Part shown: positions 23,331 to 31,950 of the stretch, piece after piece
How the letters are laid out: every line of letters starts with the position of its first letter
Numbering within the stretch: the stretch's first letter is position 1
Origin: Methylococcaceae bacterium
GTDB lineage: Bacteria; Pseudomonadota; Gammaproteobacteria; Methylococcales; Methylomonadaceae
NCBI GenBank assembly: GCA_020048335.1
Contig: JAIFMS010000040.1
Coordinates: forward strand, 1-38,247
Reading direction: 5' to 3'
DNA length: 38,247 bases
Made by a program: the position numbers and the translations under genes
The notes under the pieces: generated by a model
What the model saw: only the letters and a program-made list of their open reading frames with translations
The model's database searches: none
Told to the model about the DNA's origin: nothing

Positions 23331-25565
23331 TTAAGATTCTAATTCCCTCACAATATGCGTTGTCGCAACTAATCTGTCCGCAAGTCCTGAGCCTAATCCT
23401 GTTAATAATTTAATCGCAACATGAGGAGCTTCAATACACAATCTTTCATAAGCACCGTGAGTCAGTTCAAACACAGTTGCTCCTGTATCTGCAATCACAT
23501 CCGCTGAACGAATCCGACCTGTAAAAAGAGCCATTTCACCAAAAATAATCCCTGGGCGATAAGTGACCAATCGTAAAACACGTCCGCGTACAGTTGAACA
23601 CACGCTAGCTTGTCCATTAGCTAAAAAGAAAACTCCTCGGTCATCACTACCTGATTCAATAATAGGGTCGCCTTGATTAAAGTAATGCACATCAACCCAT
23701 GAGGCTAAAATATCAAGTTCTTCTTCATTGAGTTCAGAAAGTAATTCAAATTGCGCCAACCGCAAGTCATCGGTGGCTTCTTTAGCAAACCCTAAGTCAT
23801 CTAATAGTTCGGCTTCAGCCGCTGCAAGAGCGGTATCGGTATCTTCAAAAACACGCCCTTTAGTTTCTAATTCCTCAACCCCTAAATCCGATAAATCCTG
23901 TCTGATTTGGCTATCCAACGGCAAATACGCCAAAATGAGCTTTTTATGCACTTTGCTCATATTCGTATTTAACCGTTTTAAAGTCATTGCACCACTGGCA
24001 TCGACTAAACTATTCCGTCTAAAGTCTAAAATAATCCAATCTGCTGTTGCCATTTCGGCTTCAATTTGCTGACTGACCGTCTCTGCCGCACCAAAGAATA
24101 AAGGTCCTTGCAATTCAAAAACCGCAACCCTATCGGCATACGCCATTAAGATATTTTTCTCAATCACAGGTCGGTCAATCCGTGACATGATTTGATTTAA
24201 ATGCAACACTTTCCGAACTGCGGTATCTTTGGCTTGATAGAGAAAGACCATAAAAGACAACGTCATCCCAACACCGAGTGCAGGTAACGCACCTGTTGCG
24301 ACAACCAACACCGTCACTAAAATAACAACAATTAAATTAGTTAAAACCTCTACACGATTTGAGCTTGTATGGTGGCGCAAGTCAACTTTTTTGAGCAGCT
24401 GTTGCGTCCATTTATCCATCGCACCCGCTGTATTTAAAATAACCACCCCTGCCATCACCGATAATGGAATTTGTGCAATTACATCACCTAAACCAAAAGA
24501 AAGCGTGAGTAATGTGGCAGCACTGACTAAATTGGCATTGCGGGTTCGCCCCCCATTCGCGTACATATTTTGCGTAACATTGGGAGAACCCCCATTGGGT
24601 GTCCCACCAAAAAGGGCTGAAAGAAGGTTGGCTCCCCCTTGTACCATTAGCTCCTTATTGCTGTTATGCCGTGTGCCAAATAACTCATCGGCACTGGAAA
24701 TACTGAGCAAAGATTGAATGGATGAAATTAAAGCAAGCGTAATTCCTGTGGTTAAAATAGAAAACCAATCGTCTAAGACTGAAAAATTTTTAACAACTCG
24801 GGCAACATTTTCAAATTGCAAATTAAAATAACTGCCTGTTGGTAATTCGCCGATGGTCGCGCCTAATGAATCACCAAGACCTGTAAAATGTCGCAACCCT
24901 ACAAAAGCTAATGCACCGCCTGTTAGCCCCACCAATGCGGAAGGAATCATTTTGCTAATTTTTGAGCTAATGGTGGCTAAAACACAGGCAAACATCGCTA
25001 AACAGAGAGGATACGGATTAAAAGTTTGATTGCCTATTAAAATAGCCCCAAGAGTCGCTTTGAGTTCATCAAAAGAAGGATAACCCAGTAAATTAGGCAC
25101 TTGTCCAATAATAATTTGCAGGGCAAATCCGTTAATAAATCCAGCTAAAACAGGGTGTGGAATAAACTTTACAATCGCACCTAGCCCTGCGCCACCAAGT
25201 GCTAATTGGGTTAAACCTGAAACAGATAAGGTAATAATACAGATGGTGATTAAAGCTTGTGGGGCACTGTCACCTGTAAAGCTGCTATGAAAAGCTTGAT
25301 GTGTCGAAATACCTGCAATTAAGCTGGATAAGATAGCCGCGTGTGAGGTTTTTGGACAATTGCCATGCAGCGGTGGAAAACCAAAAATGCCTGCCATTAA
25401 CGCAGCGAAAAAAGCCGACACAAAAGCGGCAATAATGCCTGCGGAAACAAATTGTGGCCCAAGACTTTGATACGAGACAATCCCGCAACTTAAAATAATC
25501 GGCACAACCATAAGTGAACCGACGATGCCGCCCGATACATCTCCCCACAGTTGTTTGGTATCCAA
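23331..25565 (-). CDS. SulP anion transporter with STAS and cyclic-nucleotide-binding domains
   Basis: A 744-residue inner-membrane protein. Residues about 8-440 form a SulP/SLC26 core with some 12-14 helices (for example FPPLHGNCPKTSHAAILSSLIAG and FIPHPVLAGFINGFALQII). A STAS domain follows (about 470-570, with DWIILDFRRNSLVDASGAMTL), then a linker and a cNMP-binding domain (about 610-735). That last domain has the cassette IFGEMALFTGRIRSADV, including Glu and Arg as in ligand-binding members. Substrate cannot be read from sequence; sulfate and bicarbonate are both known for SulP proteins. The start is TTG at 25565, supported by a perfect AAGGAGG just upstream; the first ATG lies within helix 1. 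The fusion suggests transport gated by a cyclic nucleotide. Confidence 0.87.
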   Translation of the reverse strand: MDTKQLWGDVSGGIVGSLMVVPIILSCGIVSYQSLGPQFVSAGIIAAFVSAFFAALMAGIFGFPPLHGNCPKTSHAAILSSLIAGISTHQAFHSSFTGDSAPQALITICIITLSVSGLTQLALGGAGLGAIVKFIPHPVLAGFINGFALQIIIGQVPNLLGYPSFDELKATLGAILIGNQTFNPYPLCLAMFACVLATISSKISKMIPSALVGLTGGALAFVGLRHFTGLGDSLGATIGELPTGSYFNLQFENVARVVKNFSVLDDWFSILTTGITLALISSIQSLLSISSADELFGTRHNSNKELMVQGGANLLSALFGGTPNGGSPNVTQNMYANGGRTRNANLVSAATLLTLSFGLGDVIAQIPLSVMAGVVILNTAGAMDKWTQQLLKKVDLRHHTSSNRVEVLTNLIVVILVTVLVVATGALPALGVGMTLSFMVFLYQAKDTAVRKVLHLNQIMSRIDRPVIEKNILMAYADRVAVFELQGPLFFGAAETVSQQIEAEMATADWIILDFRRNSLVDASGAMTLKRLNTNMSKVHKKLILAYLPLDSQIRQDLSDLGVEELETKGRVFEDTDTALAAAEAELLDDLGFAKEATDDLRLAQFELLSELNEEELDILASWVDVHYFNQGDPIIESGSDDRGVFFLANGQASVCSTVRGRVLRLVTYRPGIIFGEMALFTGRIRSADVIADTGATVFELTHGAYERLCIEAPHVAIKLLTGLGSGLADRLVATTHIVRELES

Positions 25566-25888
25566 AGTGCCTCCTTATCTTAATAGTGCTGAGTGCTTAA
25601 GTCTTTTACGCTATGTTAATAGATATTATTGTTCATAACACCGTACTATTACGCATTTTTAAAATCAATTTCCCTCACTTTGAGATACGCTTTTTTCAGC
25701 ATAGGTATCTGTCGGTTTAAATCATTTTCTTTACAAAAGAGGGATTGGGAGGGATTTTAAAGCATTTGTACTTTACTTTATGTTGTTTTTTTTATTTTTG
25801 CGATCAAACAAGCATCTGGTTTAAAGATGCTATTTACAATACCAGATTAACTTATTAAAGAGAGTGACAATTCTATGCTAGTCAATAG
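25566..25888. other. Intergenic region with a decayed repeat
   Basis: This 323-base A/T-rich spacer separates the TMEM43-like gene (upstream on the minus strand) from the SulP gene. Positions 25726-25759 (TTTACAAAAGAGGGATTGGG, then AGGGATTTT) resemble the right half of the repeat at 1091-1160. Nothing else is recognised apart from the SulP ribosome binding site at its left edge. Confidence 0.55.
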
Positions 25889-27052
25889 TTAGTTTTTGGT
25901 GTAGTCAAACCGCATTTGTTGACTGGGTATAAATTTCATGGCGACCACCGCAGCTATTGCAACGGCCATTAAAGCTGCTGCCAAAAAAGGTCGATAAGCA
26001 ATCCATGCAATAGCAATGGTCAGCATTGTACAAGGTAGTGCTAATAAAAAGGAAAAAATCCACGTTCCCATCGCAATTAAATTGCCAAACAAGGGCAGAA
26101 CCGCTGCAACAACAGACAAGGGTTTTAAAACCATCCCAAGTCCTAACCACATTAATAAAAACCCCCCTATTCTGATTGCCCAAGTAAGCAGGGCATTTTC
26201 ACGTTGCGCCTGAAAAAACAAAGCTGAGGCATCAAGCAATCCCATTTCCAACAAATCAATCGTACTTCCTGCTTGCGTTTGATAGGGTGCAAAACTGTCA
26301 TTCTGCTGTTGGGCAATTAAACTTACATCGGCAGGCTTTAATACTTTGAAACTAATTTGTAAATCACCAATTTCTGGTTGCGTTGGTATGTTGCCCAAAT
26401 AAAAGCCAGCTCCTGTCAGCGTTAGTTTTTGACCTGCCAATTCTGTTGGAATATCAACACCTTGTACATTAAAATCCTGTTCACCCGATAAGCGAGCAAT
26501 TTGCTGGGAAGTTAATCTAAATGCACCAACTTTGACCTGTGTTGCTTGGAGGGTTTGATTTTTATACAGCATGGGTGGGTTTTCATGTCCTGCCCGTTGT
26601 TTAAAATGACTGGAGCTAATTTCCTTGTTATCCCAATCTTGCCGATAAGTATACGTTTTTTTGGTGATTTTTGTACCACCAACCTCTTCATGCGTTTCAG
26701 TTTGTTCGGCCTCTTGCCATTGATACATAGAAACAAGACGTTGCAATTTAATCGCAGGGGCAGAGACCGCAAAAACAGAGTCTATTAAGGTTTCTTGGGT
26801 GTTTGCCAATCCCTGAATATGTATTAATTTGCCATTATTGGCAGGATTAACAGTTTCAGTTGCGACAGAAAGCACAATCTGCTGCCCTTCTTTGAGGCTA
26901 TTATAACGTTCAACAGAGCGTCCTTCGTTCCACCATAATAAGGGAAAGGCCATAAAAAATAAGAAAAGACCCACTAAAATCCCTTTGATAGATTCGCCAA
27001 GGCGGCTAAACCAGGACTGATGACTGATTTCAGTATAAGGATTGTTACTCAT
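25889..27052 (-). CDS. TMEM43-family membrane protein
   Basis: A 387-residue protein of the TMEM43/LUMA family. One transmembrane helix lies near the N-terminus (about 27-45) and contains the hallmark FPLLWWNEGRSVE. A large extracytoplasmic domain (about 46-280) includes YQWQEAEQTE, YTYRQDWDNKEISSSHFK and GHENPP, all typical of the family. Four hydrophobic helices follow (about 288-375). Eukaryotic TMEM43 is an inner nuclear membrane protein; the bacterial function is unknown. The ATG at 27052 is preceded by GAGGTG. It lies 36 bases after the GGDEF regulator on the same strand, so it may belong to the same transcript as the kinase and regulator. Confidence 0.85.
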   Translation of the reverse strand: MSNNPYTEISHQSWFSRLGESIKGILVGLFLFFMAFPLLWWNEGRSVERYNSLKEGQQIVLSVATETVNPANNGKLIHIQGLANTQETLIDSVFAVSAPAIKLQRLVSMYQWQEAEQTETHEEVGGTKITKKTYTYRQDWDNKEISSSHFKQRAGHENPPMLYKNQTLQATQVKVGAFRLTSQQIARLSGEQDFNVQGVDIPTELAGQKLTLTGAGFYLGNIPTQPEIGDLQISFKVLKPADVSLIAQQQNDSFAPYQTQAGSTIDLLEMGLLDASALFFQAQRENALLTWAIRIGGFLLMWLGLGMVLKPLSVVAAVLPLFGNLIAMGTWIFSFLLALPCTMLTIAIAWIAYRPFLAAALMAVAIAAVVAMKFIPSQQMRFDYTKN

Positions 27053-27088
27053 AAAACACCTCACAAAAAAATAAGAAGCTTTTTTCGG

Positions 27089-27991
27089 TTATTTTTCGCT
27101 CTGTACTTGATTTCTACCGTTATGCTTGGCTAAAAAAAGTTGTTGATCCGCTTTGTCAATCAGCTGCATCGGCTGCATGGTTGCACTGGGAATCGTAGCC
27201 GCTGCCCCCAAGCTAATGGTAATTTGCCCTAATGTCGTGTTTTTATTTTCAATCGCTAACGCTTCAATGGCGCGGCGAATAGTCTCGGCGATTAACAATG
27301 CCTCTTGTAATTTTGTATTAGGCAGAATAACAACAAACTCTTCACCACCATAACGGGCAACAAAATCACTGGCACGTTTTGCCAATTTATCAATGGTGGC
27401 GGCGACTTGCTTTAAGACCTGATCACCTGCCAAATGCCCATAGGTATCATTTAAGGCTTTAAAATAATCTATATCAATCATTAAAACCGCTAAATATCCC
27501 TCCATTCGCAAAGCTCTATGCCATTCATCAACCAAAACTGTTTCAAATTTTAGTCGATTAGCAATTTGTGTTAAGCCATCTAAACAGGCTTGGGCGCGTA
27601 AAAGTTGATAATACTGATACAGTTGAACGTGTGTTTTAACCCTAGCTAACAATACCTGTGTATTAAAAGGCTTGGTAATATAATCCACCGCTCCTAATTC
27701 CAAGCCTTTAACAATTTCAGATTCTTCCACTTTCGCGGTTAAAAAAATAATCGGAATCGCTTCCCAATCCGTGTTTTCTTTAATCCTGCGACAGGTTTCA
27801 AAGCCATCAATTCCTGGCATCATAATATCCAGCAAAACTAAATCTACCTTGGTAATATCCAATGTTTTTAGAGCTTGCAAGCCATTTTGGGCAATCACAA
27901 CGCGATAATTATGTTGTCGCAAAATCGTACCTAACACACGAATGTTATCTGAATTGTCATCAACAATAAGGATACTGGATTTTTCATTCAT
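27089..27991 (-). CDS. Response regulator with GGDEF domain (diguanylate cyclase)
   Basis: A 300-residue protein with an N-terminal receiver (about 5-122; acidic pair DD at 11-12, phospho-acceptor Asp55, Thr85, Lys107) and a C-terminal GGDEF domain (about 132-298). The active-site loop is RYGGEEF (213-219), a catalytically competent variant. RASD (206-209) sits exactly five residues before GGEEF, so the product-inhibition I-site RxxD is present. Phosphorylation should promote dimerisation and synthesis of c-di-GMP from GTP. The start codon overlaps the stop codon of the hybrid kinase gene (ATGA, 4 bases), so the kinase is the likely partner. Confidence 0.95.
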   Translation of the reverse strand: MNEKSSILIVDDNSDNIRVLGTILRQHNYRVVIAQNGLQALKTLDITKVDLVLLDIMMPGIDGFETCRRIKENTDWEAIPIIFLTAKVEESEIVKGLELGAVDYITKPFNTQVLLARVKTHVQLYQYYQLLRAQACLDGLTQIANRLKFETVLVDEWHRALRMEGYLAVLMIDIDYFKALNDTYGHLAGDQVLKQVAATIDKLAKRASDFVARYGGEEFVVILPNTKLQEALLIAETIRRAIEALAIENKNTTLGQITISLGAAATIPSATMQPMQLIDKADQQLFLAKHNGRNQVQSEK

Positions 27992-30900
27992 AGAGATTTC
28001 TCTAACTGATTGATTATTTTGATAAATTCATCAAGTATTTTAGGTAAACCTGATAAATCAAACAATTCTGCCGCCTGAATAAACTGCTCTGTCCACTGTT
28101 GCAACCGTGTGTCATGGTGCTGTTGGGCGAGTATTTTAAGCTGCTCGCCCACGTCAATCATTTGATCCACATCAAAAAAACCCGATTTTCGCCATTTAAT
28201 AATTAAAGGAACATACTCTTCATTCACTATTGCAAAAAGTTCAGCAGGTTTTATCAGCGGCTCAATTATCTGCGGTGTAAAAATCTTAACAGGTGCGACG
28301 GTTAAAGGCGCAGGTTTATTATCACACGCTAAAAAACGCTCTAATGTTGCAATCAGTTTATCTTTATTCAGCGGTTTCTCCAACTGCACATCATAAGCGG
28401 GCGGTAATTGCCTTTCTGTGACAGTTAAGACAGACGCTGTAATCATAATGATAGGTGTCTTTAGATACTGTGGGAGAGTTCTGATTTTACGACAAATACT
28501 ATCCCCGTCCTCGCCTGGCAAGCGTCTGTCCATTAAAATTAAATCAAAAGAATGTTTTTCAAGCAATTGTAATGCTTGAGTCCCTTCTTCGGCTTCATAA
28601 AGCGTCAACTGACTAAATTCAACTAAATACGATTTAATCAATTGGCGATTAAATAAAATATCATCAACTAATAAAAGCGTGGCAGGCTGAAAAGAAATAA
28701 TTTCAGGCGGCGGTGGTAATGGCAGAATTGTTGTTGCTTGTAAAGAAGTACTGACTTCCACATTCGGTAAAATTAGGGCAAAACAGCTTCCTTTGCCTAT
28801 TTCACTGGTCACGGCAATACTGCCTTGCATCACATCCAATAACCGCTGACAAATCGTTAAACCCAATCCTGTACCGCCATAAACAACACTTTGATTGTCT
28901 TGCTGCGTAAATGCTGCAAATATTTTTTCTTGTTGGTCTTGTGCAATGCCAATCCCGCTGTCGATAATTTCAAGCCGTAAAGTAACCCGATTTATAGTAG
29001 GACTTGGCTCAATCACAGCCTTTATTTTAACAAACCCTGCCTCAGTAAACTTAACCGCATTGCCGACTAAATTTAATAACAGCTGCCGCAAGCGAATTTC
29101 GTCTAACCTTAAGGAAGCGGGAATTTTTTCATCTATTTGAATAGAAAAATCAATCTCTTTTTCGAGGCATTTTTGTGAAAAAATAATTTTAATATCGTCT
29201 AACAAATTTTTTAATGAAACAGCGTTATATTGCAAGGTTAATTTTCCTGCCTCAATTTTTGATAAATCCAAAATATCGTTAATTAATTGCAACAAAGTTT
29301 TGCCACTGCGGGCAATTGCGTCTAAATAATAGCGTTGTGTGGCATCGGTAATTAAATTATTTAAAATTGAACTAAAGCCTAAGATGGCATTCATGGGCGT
29401 ACGAATTTCATGGCTCATATTGGCGATAAATTCACTTTTTGCTTGATTGGCTTGCACGGCGGCTGTTTTGGCTTCCCGCAGCGCAATTTCTGCCAGTCGA
29501 TATTCGGTAATATCATGAATTAAAACCAATAAATGTGGCTCTTGATTGCCACTAAAACTGACAAAATGATAATCAAGCCACACTTCTTGTTCGGGCGTTA
29601 AATGGATATGCGTTTCATGCCGCTGAGGAGTTTTCTCGCACAAACACGCTTGAGCTGCTTCAAATAATTGACTGGTTTGCCAAAAATCAATCGCGTATAA
29701 ATTTTCATTTAATACCTCAGCCACGGTTTTGTGTAACGTTTGGGCTGCTGCTTCATTACAAGTAACACATTGCCCTGAGGCACTAAATACTTTTACCCCA
29801 ACGGGCGAATGCGAAATAATTTTTTGATTCAAATCTAATAAATCGTTAATTTGCTGTTCAGCGTGTTTACGTTGGGTAATATCACTAAACACAACCACCG
29901 CGCCTGTCACCAGTCCTTTGTCAATAATAGGATTGCTGGTGTATTCAACGGGAAAAAAACGGTTATCTTTCCGCCATAAAACCTCATCGGTTATTTTATG
30001 ACTGGAAGCCTTGGTAAAGGCTAAATACATAGAACAGGCTTCAATAGGATAAGGCGAACCATCGGCATAGCTATGATGGATTAACGAATGGGGCGAGCGA
30101 TTCATTAATTCATCCGCAGAATAACCTAATAATTGACACGCCGCATTATTGATAAAAGTCGTTTTGCCTTCGATGTCTAAACCAAAAATACCTTCGCTGG
30201 TGCTGTTTAAAATTAACCGATTGTGAACTTCGGACTTTGCCAAAAGAAGTAACGTATTTTGCAAGCGTTGCTCGGTTTGTTTGCGGTGTGTTACATCACG
30301 CGCAATCGCATAAATCACATTTTCTTCCACATTATGATGCACACTCCACGATAACCAACGAACCGAGTTATTTTTACACAGATAGCGATTTTCAAAATTT
30401 AGGGTAAAGCCGCGTTTTTGAGAAGGTTGAGTCATCACTTTTTGGGTCATCTCACTATCGTCTGGGTGAACAAACTCAAAATAGGAATGTAAAAAAATCT
30501 CCTCGCTTGGATAACCCAAAACTTGCGAAAACGCAGGATTAATCACTTTAAAACAATTGTCTGCATCAATAATGCACATTAAATCAGCAGCGGTGTTAAA
30601 AAATTTAAAATACTGCTCCCGTTCGGTTTTTATTTTTTTACGCTCGGTAACATCAATTAAAATACCCAGCGTTTGCAAAGGCTGACCTTGTAAATCAAAA
30701 TAAGTTTTGCATTTATTATTGACATATTTAACCGTGCCATCTGCCAGTAATAAGCGATGCGTCAGCTCATAATCTTGCTGGCTGGCCAAATGTTGTGCAT
30801 AGCTTTCTTCAACCATTGCCAAGTCATCTGGATGAACAAAGGTTAAAAAAGCCACATAAGAAGGGATAACTTCGTTGGTTTGTTTGGCAAAAAGTCGATA

Positions 30901-31812
30901 CAGCTCATCTGACCACTGGATTGTGTGGTATTGATTATCCACTAACCAATACCCAAGATGAGCAATTTCTTGGGCTTGTTTTAGCATCATCTCACTGGTT
31001 TTTAATGCTTCCATGGCTTGTTTGGTTTGGCTTATATCACGGACAAAAGCGCAGTTATATTCATTGCCTTCATAATTAATAAAATTGGCAGTAATTTCCA
31101 CCCAAATCAGTGAGCCATCTTTTTTCAAAACAGACACTTCAAAGCACAAGCTTTTATGTTTTTTCAAATCTTGCCAATGCAGTGTCCAAGCTTCCTTATC
31201 ATGGGTAGGATTGATATTTTCGATACTTAAGGATAAAAACTCCTCTAGTTCATAACCGAGCATTTCACTTGCCGCGTGATTAGCGTACAAAATCGAAGCA
31301 TCAGCTTTAATCCAATAAATCCCCTCATTGGCCGAATCAATTGAAAATTGTGTTAAGCGCAGTTTTTTCTCAAGCGTAGAACGTTGTTTTATCTGCTCGG
31401 TTAATTGTTCGGCTGTTTCCTGTAATTGGGCAAACGTGGGTAAATTTAGAAAAAAAGGAATTTTTCGCCCTAATTCAATGGCAGTGATAACCGAAACAAC
31501 CGCCGTTATTGCCATAATGAAGCCTTCTAGCCAATACAGCGGCAGCCAAATCACCACGATTGCCATCAGATGAGTGGCTGCACAAGCCAAAATAAACAGC
31601 GCGAATAACCAGAATAAATGTTGCTGCATTAAAACCCGATGTTTATGGCGAATAAACACATAAATGGTGGCAGGAATAGCAATATAGGCGATGGCAATTA
31701 AGGCGTTAGAAAGGATGTGAATAGCCAATAACTCTTTTTGCCAGCCTAGGCAATAACCATGCGCTGTGGTCGCTGTGGAAAATAAAAATAAATTAAGGAT
31801 TTTTTCTAACAT
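27988..31812 (-). CDS. Hybrid sensor histidine kinase with ethylene-receptor-like membrane domain and five PAS domains
   Basis: A 1274-residue kinase. The N-terminal 120 residues have three helices and match the ETR1-type ethylene-binding domain of cyanobacteria and plants: HGYCLGWQ (18-25), SNALIAIAYIAIP (35-47) and FILACAATHL (73-82). Cys77 and His81 correspond to the copper ligands Cys65 and His69 of ETR1 and Tyr43 to Tyr32, but Asn36 replaces Asp25. Five PAS domains follow (about 150-265, 275-390, 397-510, 523-648, 660-770), then HisKA with His801 (NMSHEIRTPMN), an HATPase domain (GNAVKFTE, DSGIGI, GGTGLGL) and a receiver with Asp1095 (about 1042-1162). The helical C-terminal 100 residues lack a recognisable HPt His motif. 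It overlaps the GGDEF regulator gene. Ligand identity is inference. Confidence 0.9.
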   Translation of the reverse strand: MLEKILNLFLFSTATTAHGYCLGWQKELLAIHILSNALIAIAYIAIPATIYVFIRHKHRVLMQQHLFWLFALFILACAATHLMAIVVIWLPLYWLEGFIMAITAVVSVITAIELGRKIPFFLNLPTFAQLQETAEQLTEQIKQRSTLEKKLRLTQFSIDSANEGIYWIKADASILYANHAASEMLGYELEEFLSLSIENINPTHDKEAWTLHWQDLKKHKSLCFEVSVLKKDGSLIWVEITANFINYEGNEYNCAFVRDISQTKQAMEALKTSEMMLKQAQEIAHLGYWLVDNQYHTIQWSDELYRLFAKQTNEVIPSYVAFLTFVHPDDLAMVEESYAQHLASQQDYELTHRLLLADGTVKYVNNKCKTYFDLQGQPLQTLGILIDVTERKKIKTEREQYFKFFNTAADLMCIIDADNCFKVINPAFSQVLGYPSEEIFLHSYFEFVHPDDSEMTQKVMTQPSQKRGFTLNFENRYLCKNNSVRWLSWSVHHNVEENVIYAIARDVTHRKQTEQRLQNTLLLLAKSEVHNRLILNSTSEGIFGLDIEGKTTFINNAACQLLGYSADELMNRSPHSLIHHSYADGSPYPIEACSMYLAFTKASSHKITDEVLWRKDNRFFPVEYTSNPIIDKGLVTGAVVVFSDITQRKHAEQQINDLLDLNQKIISHSPVGVKVFSASGQCVTCNEAAAQTLHKTVAEVLNENLYAIDFWQTSQLFEAAQACLCEKTPQRHETHIHLTPEQEVWLDYHFVSFSGNQEPHLLVLIHDITEYRLAEIALREAKTAAVQANQAKSEFIANMSHEIRTPMNAILGFSSILNNLITDATQRYYLDAIARSGKTLLQLINDILDLSKIEAGKLTLQYNAVSLKNLLDDIKIIFSQKCLEKEIDFSIQIDEKIPASLRLDEIRLRQLLLNLVGNAVKFTEAGFVKIKAVIEPSPTINRVTLRLEIIDSGIGIAQDQQEKIFAAFTQQDNQSVVYGGTGLGLTICQRLLDVMQGSIAVTSEIGKGSCFALILPNVEVSTSLQATTILPLPPPPEIISFQPATLLLVDDILFNRQLIKSYLVEFSQLTLYEAEEGTQALQLLEKHSFDLILMDRRLPGEDGDSICRKIRTLPQYLKTPIIMITASVLTVTERQLPPAYDVQLEKPLNKDKLIATLERFLACDNKPAPLTVAPVKIFTPQIIEPLIKPAELFAIVNEEYVPLIIKWRKSGFFDVDQMIDVGEQLKILAQQHHDTRLQQWTEQFIQAAELFDLSGLPKILDEFIKIINQLEKSL

Positions 31813-31876
31813 AACGCATCGTTTTAAGTTTGATAAGTAAGTGAGCCAAAGTTTTTGTACGTTTTATTTGCTAGAT

Positions 31877-31915
31877 GGAGTGCAAAACCTAGGTTTTGCA
31901 TTCCAAAACTTTTGC
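31877..31915 (+). repeat. 39-bp palindromic repeat, copy B
   Basis: The core TGCAAAACCTAGGTTTTGCA is a perfect 20-base palindrome, extended by GGAG and TTCC and followed by AAAACTTTTGC. It matches the reverse complement of 10737-10775 over the whole 39 bases, with paired changes in the stem. It lies in the 138-base gap between the DUF4253 gene and the hybrid kinase gene, and could terminate the former transcript region or act as a REP-type element. Confidence 0.75.
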
Positions 31916-31950
31916 TTTACTACTTAATTGTTGAAAAAATCAGTGGATAA

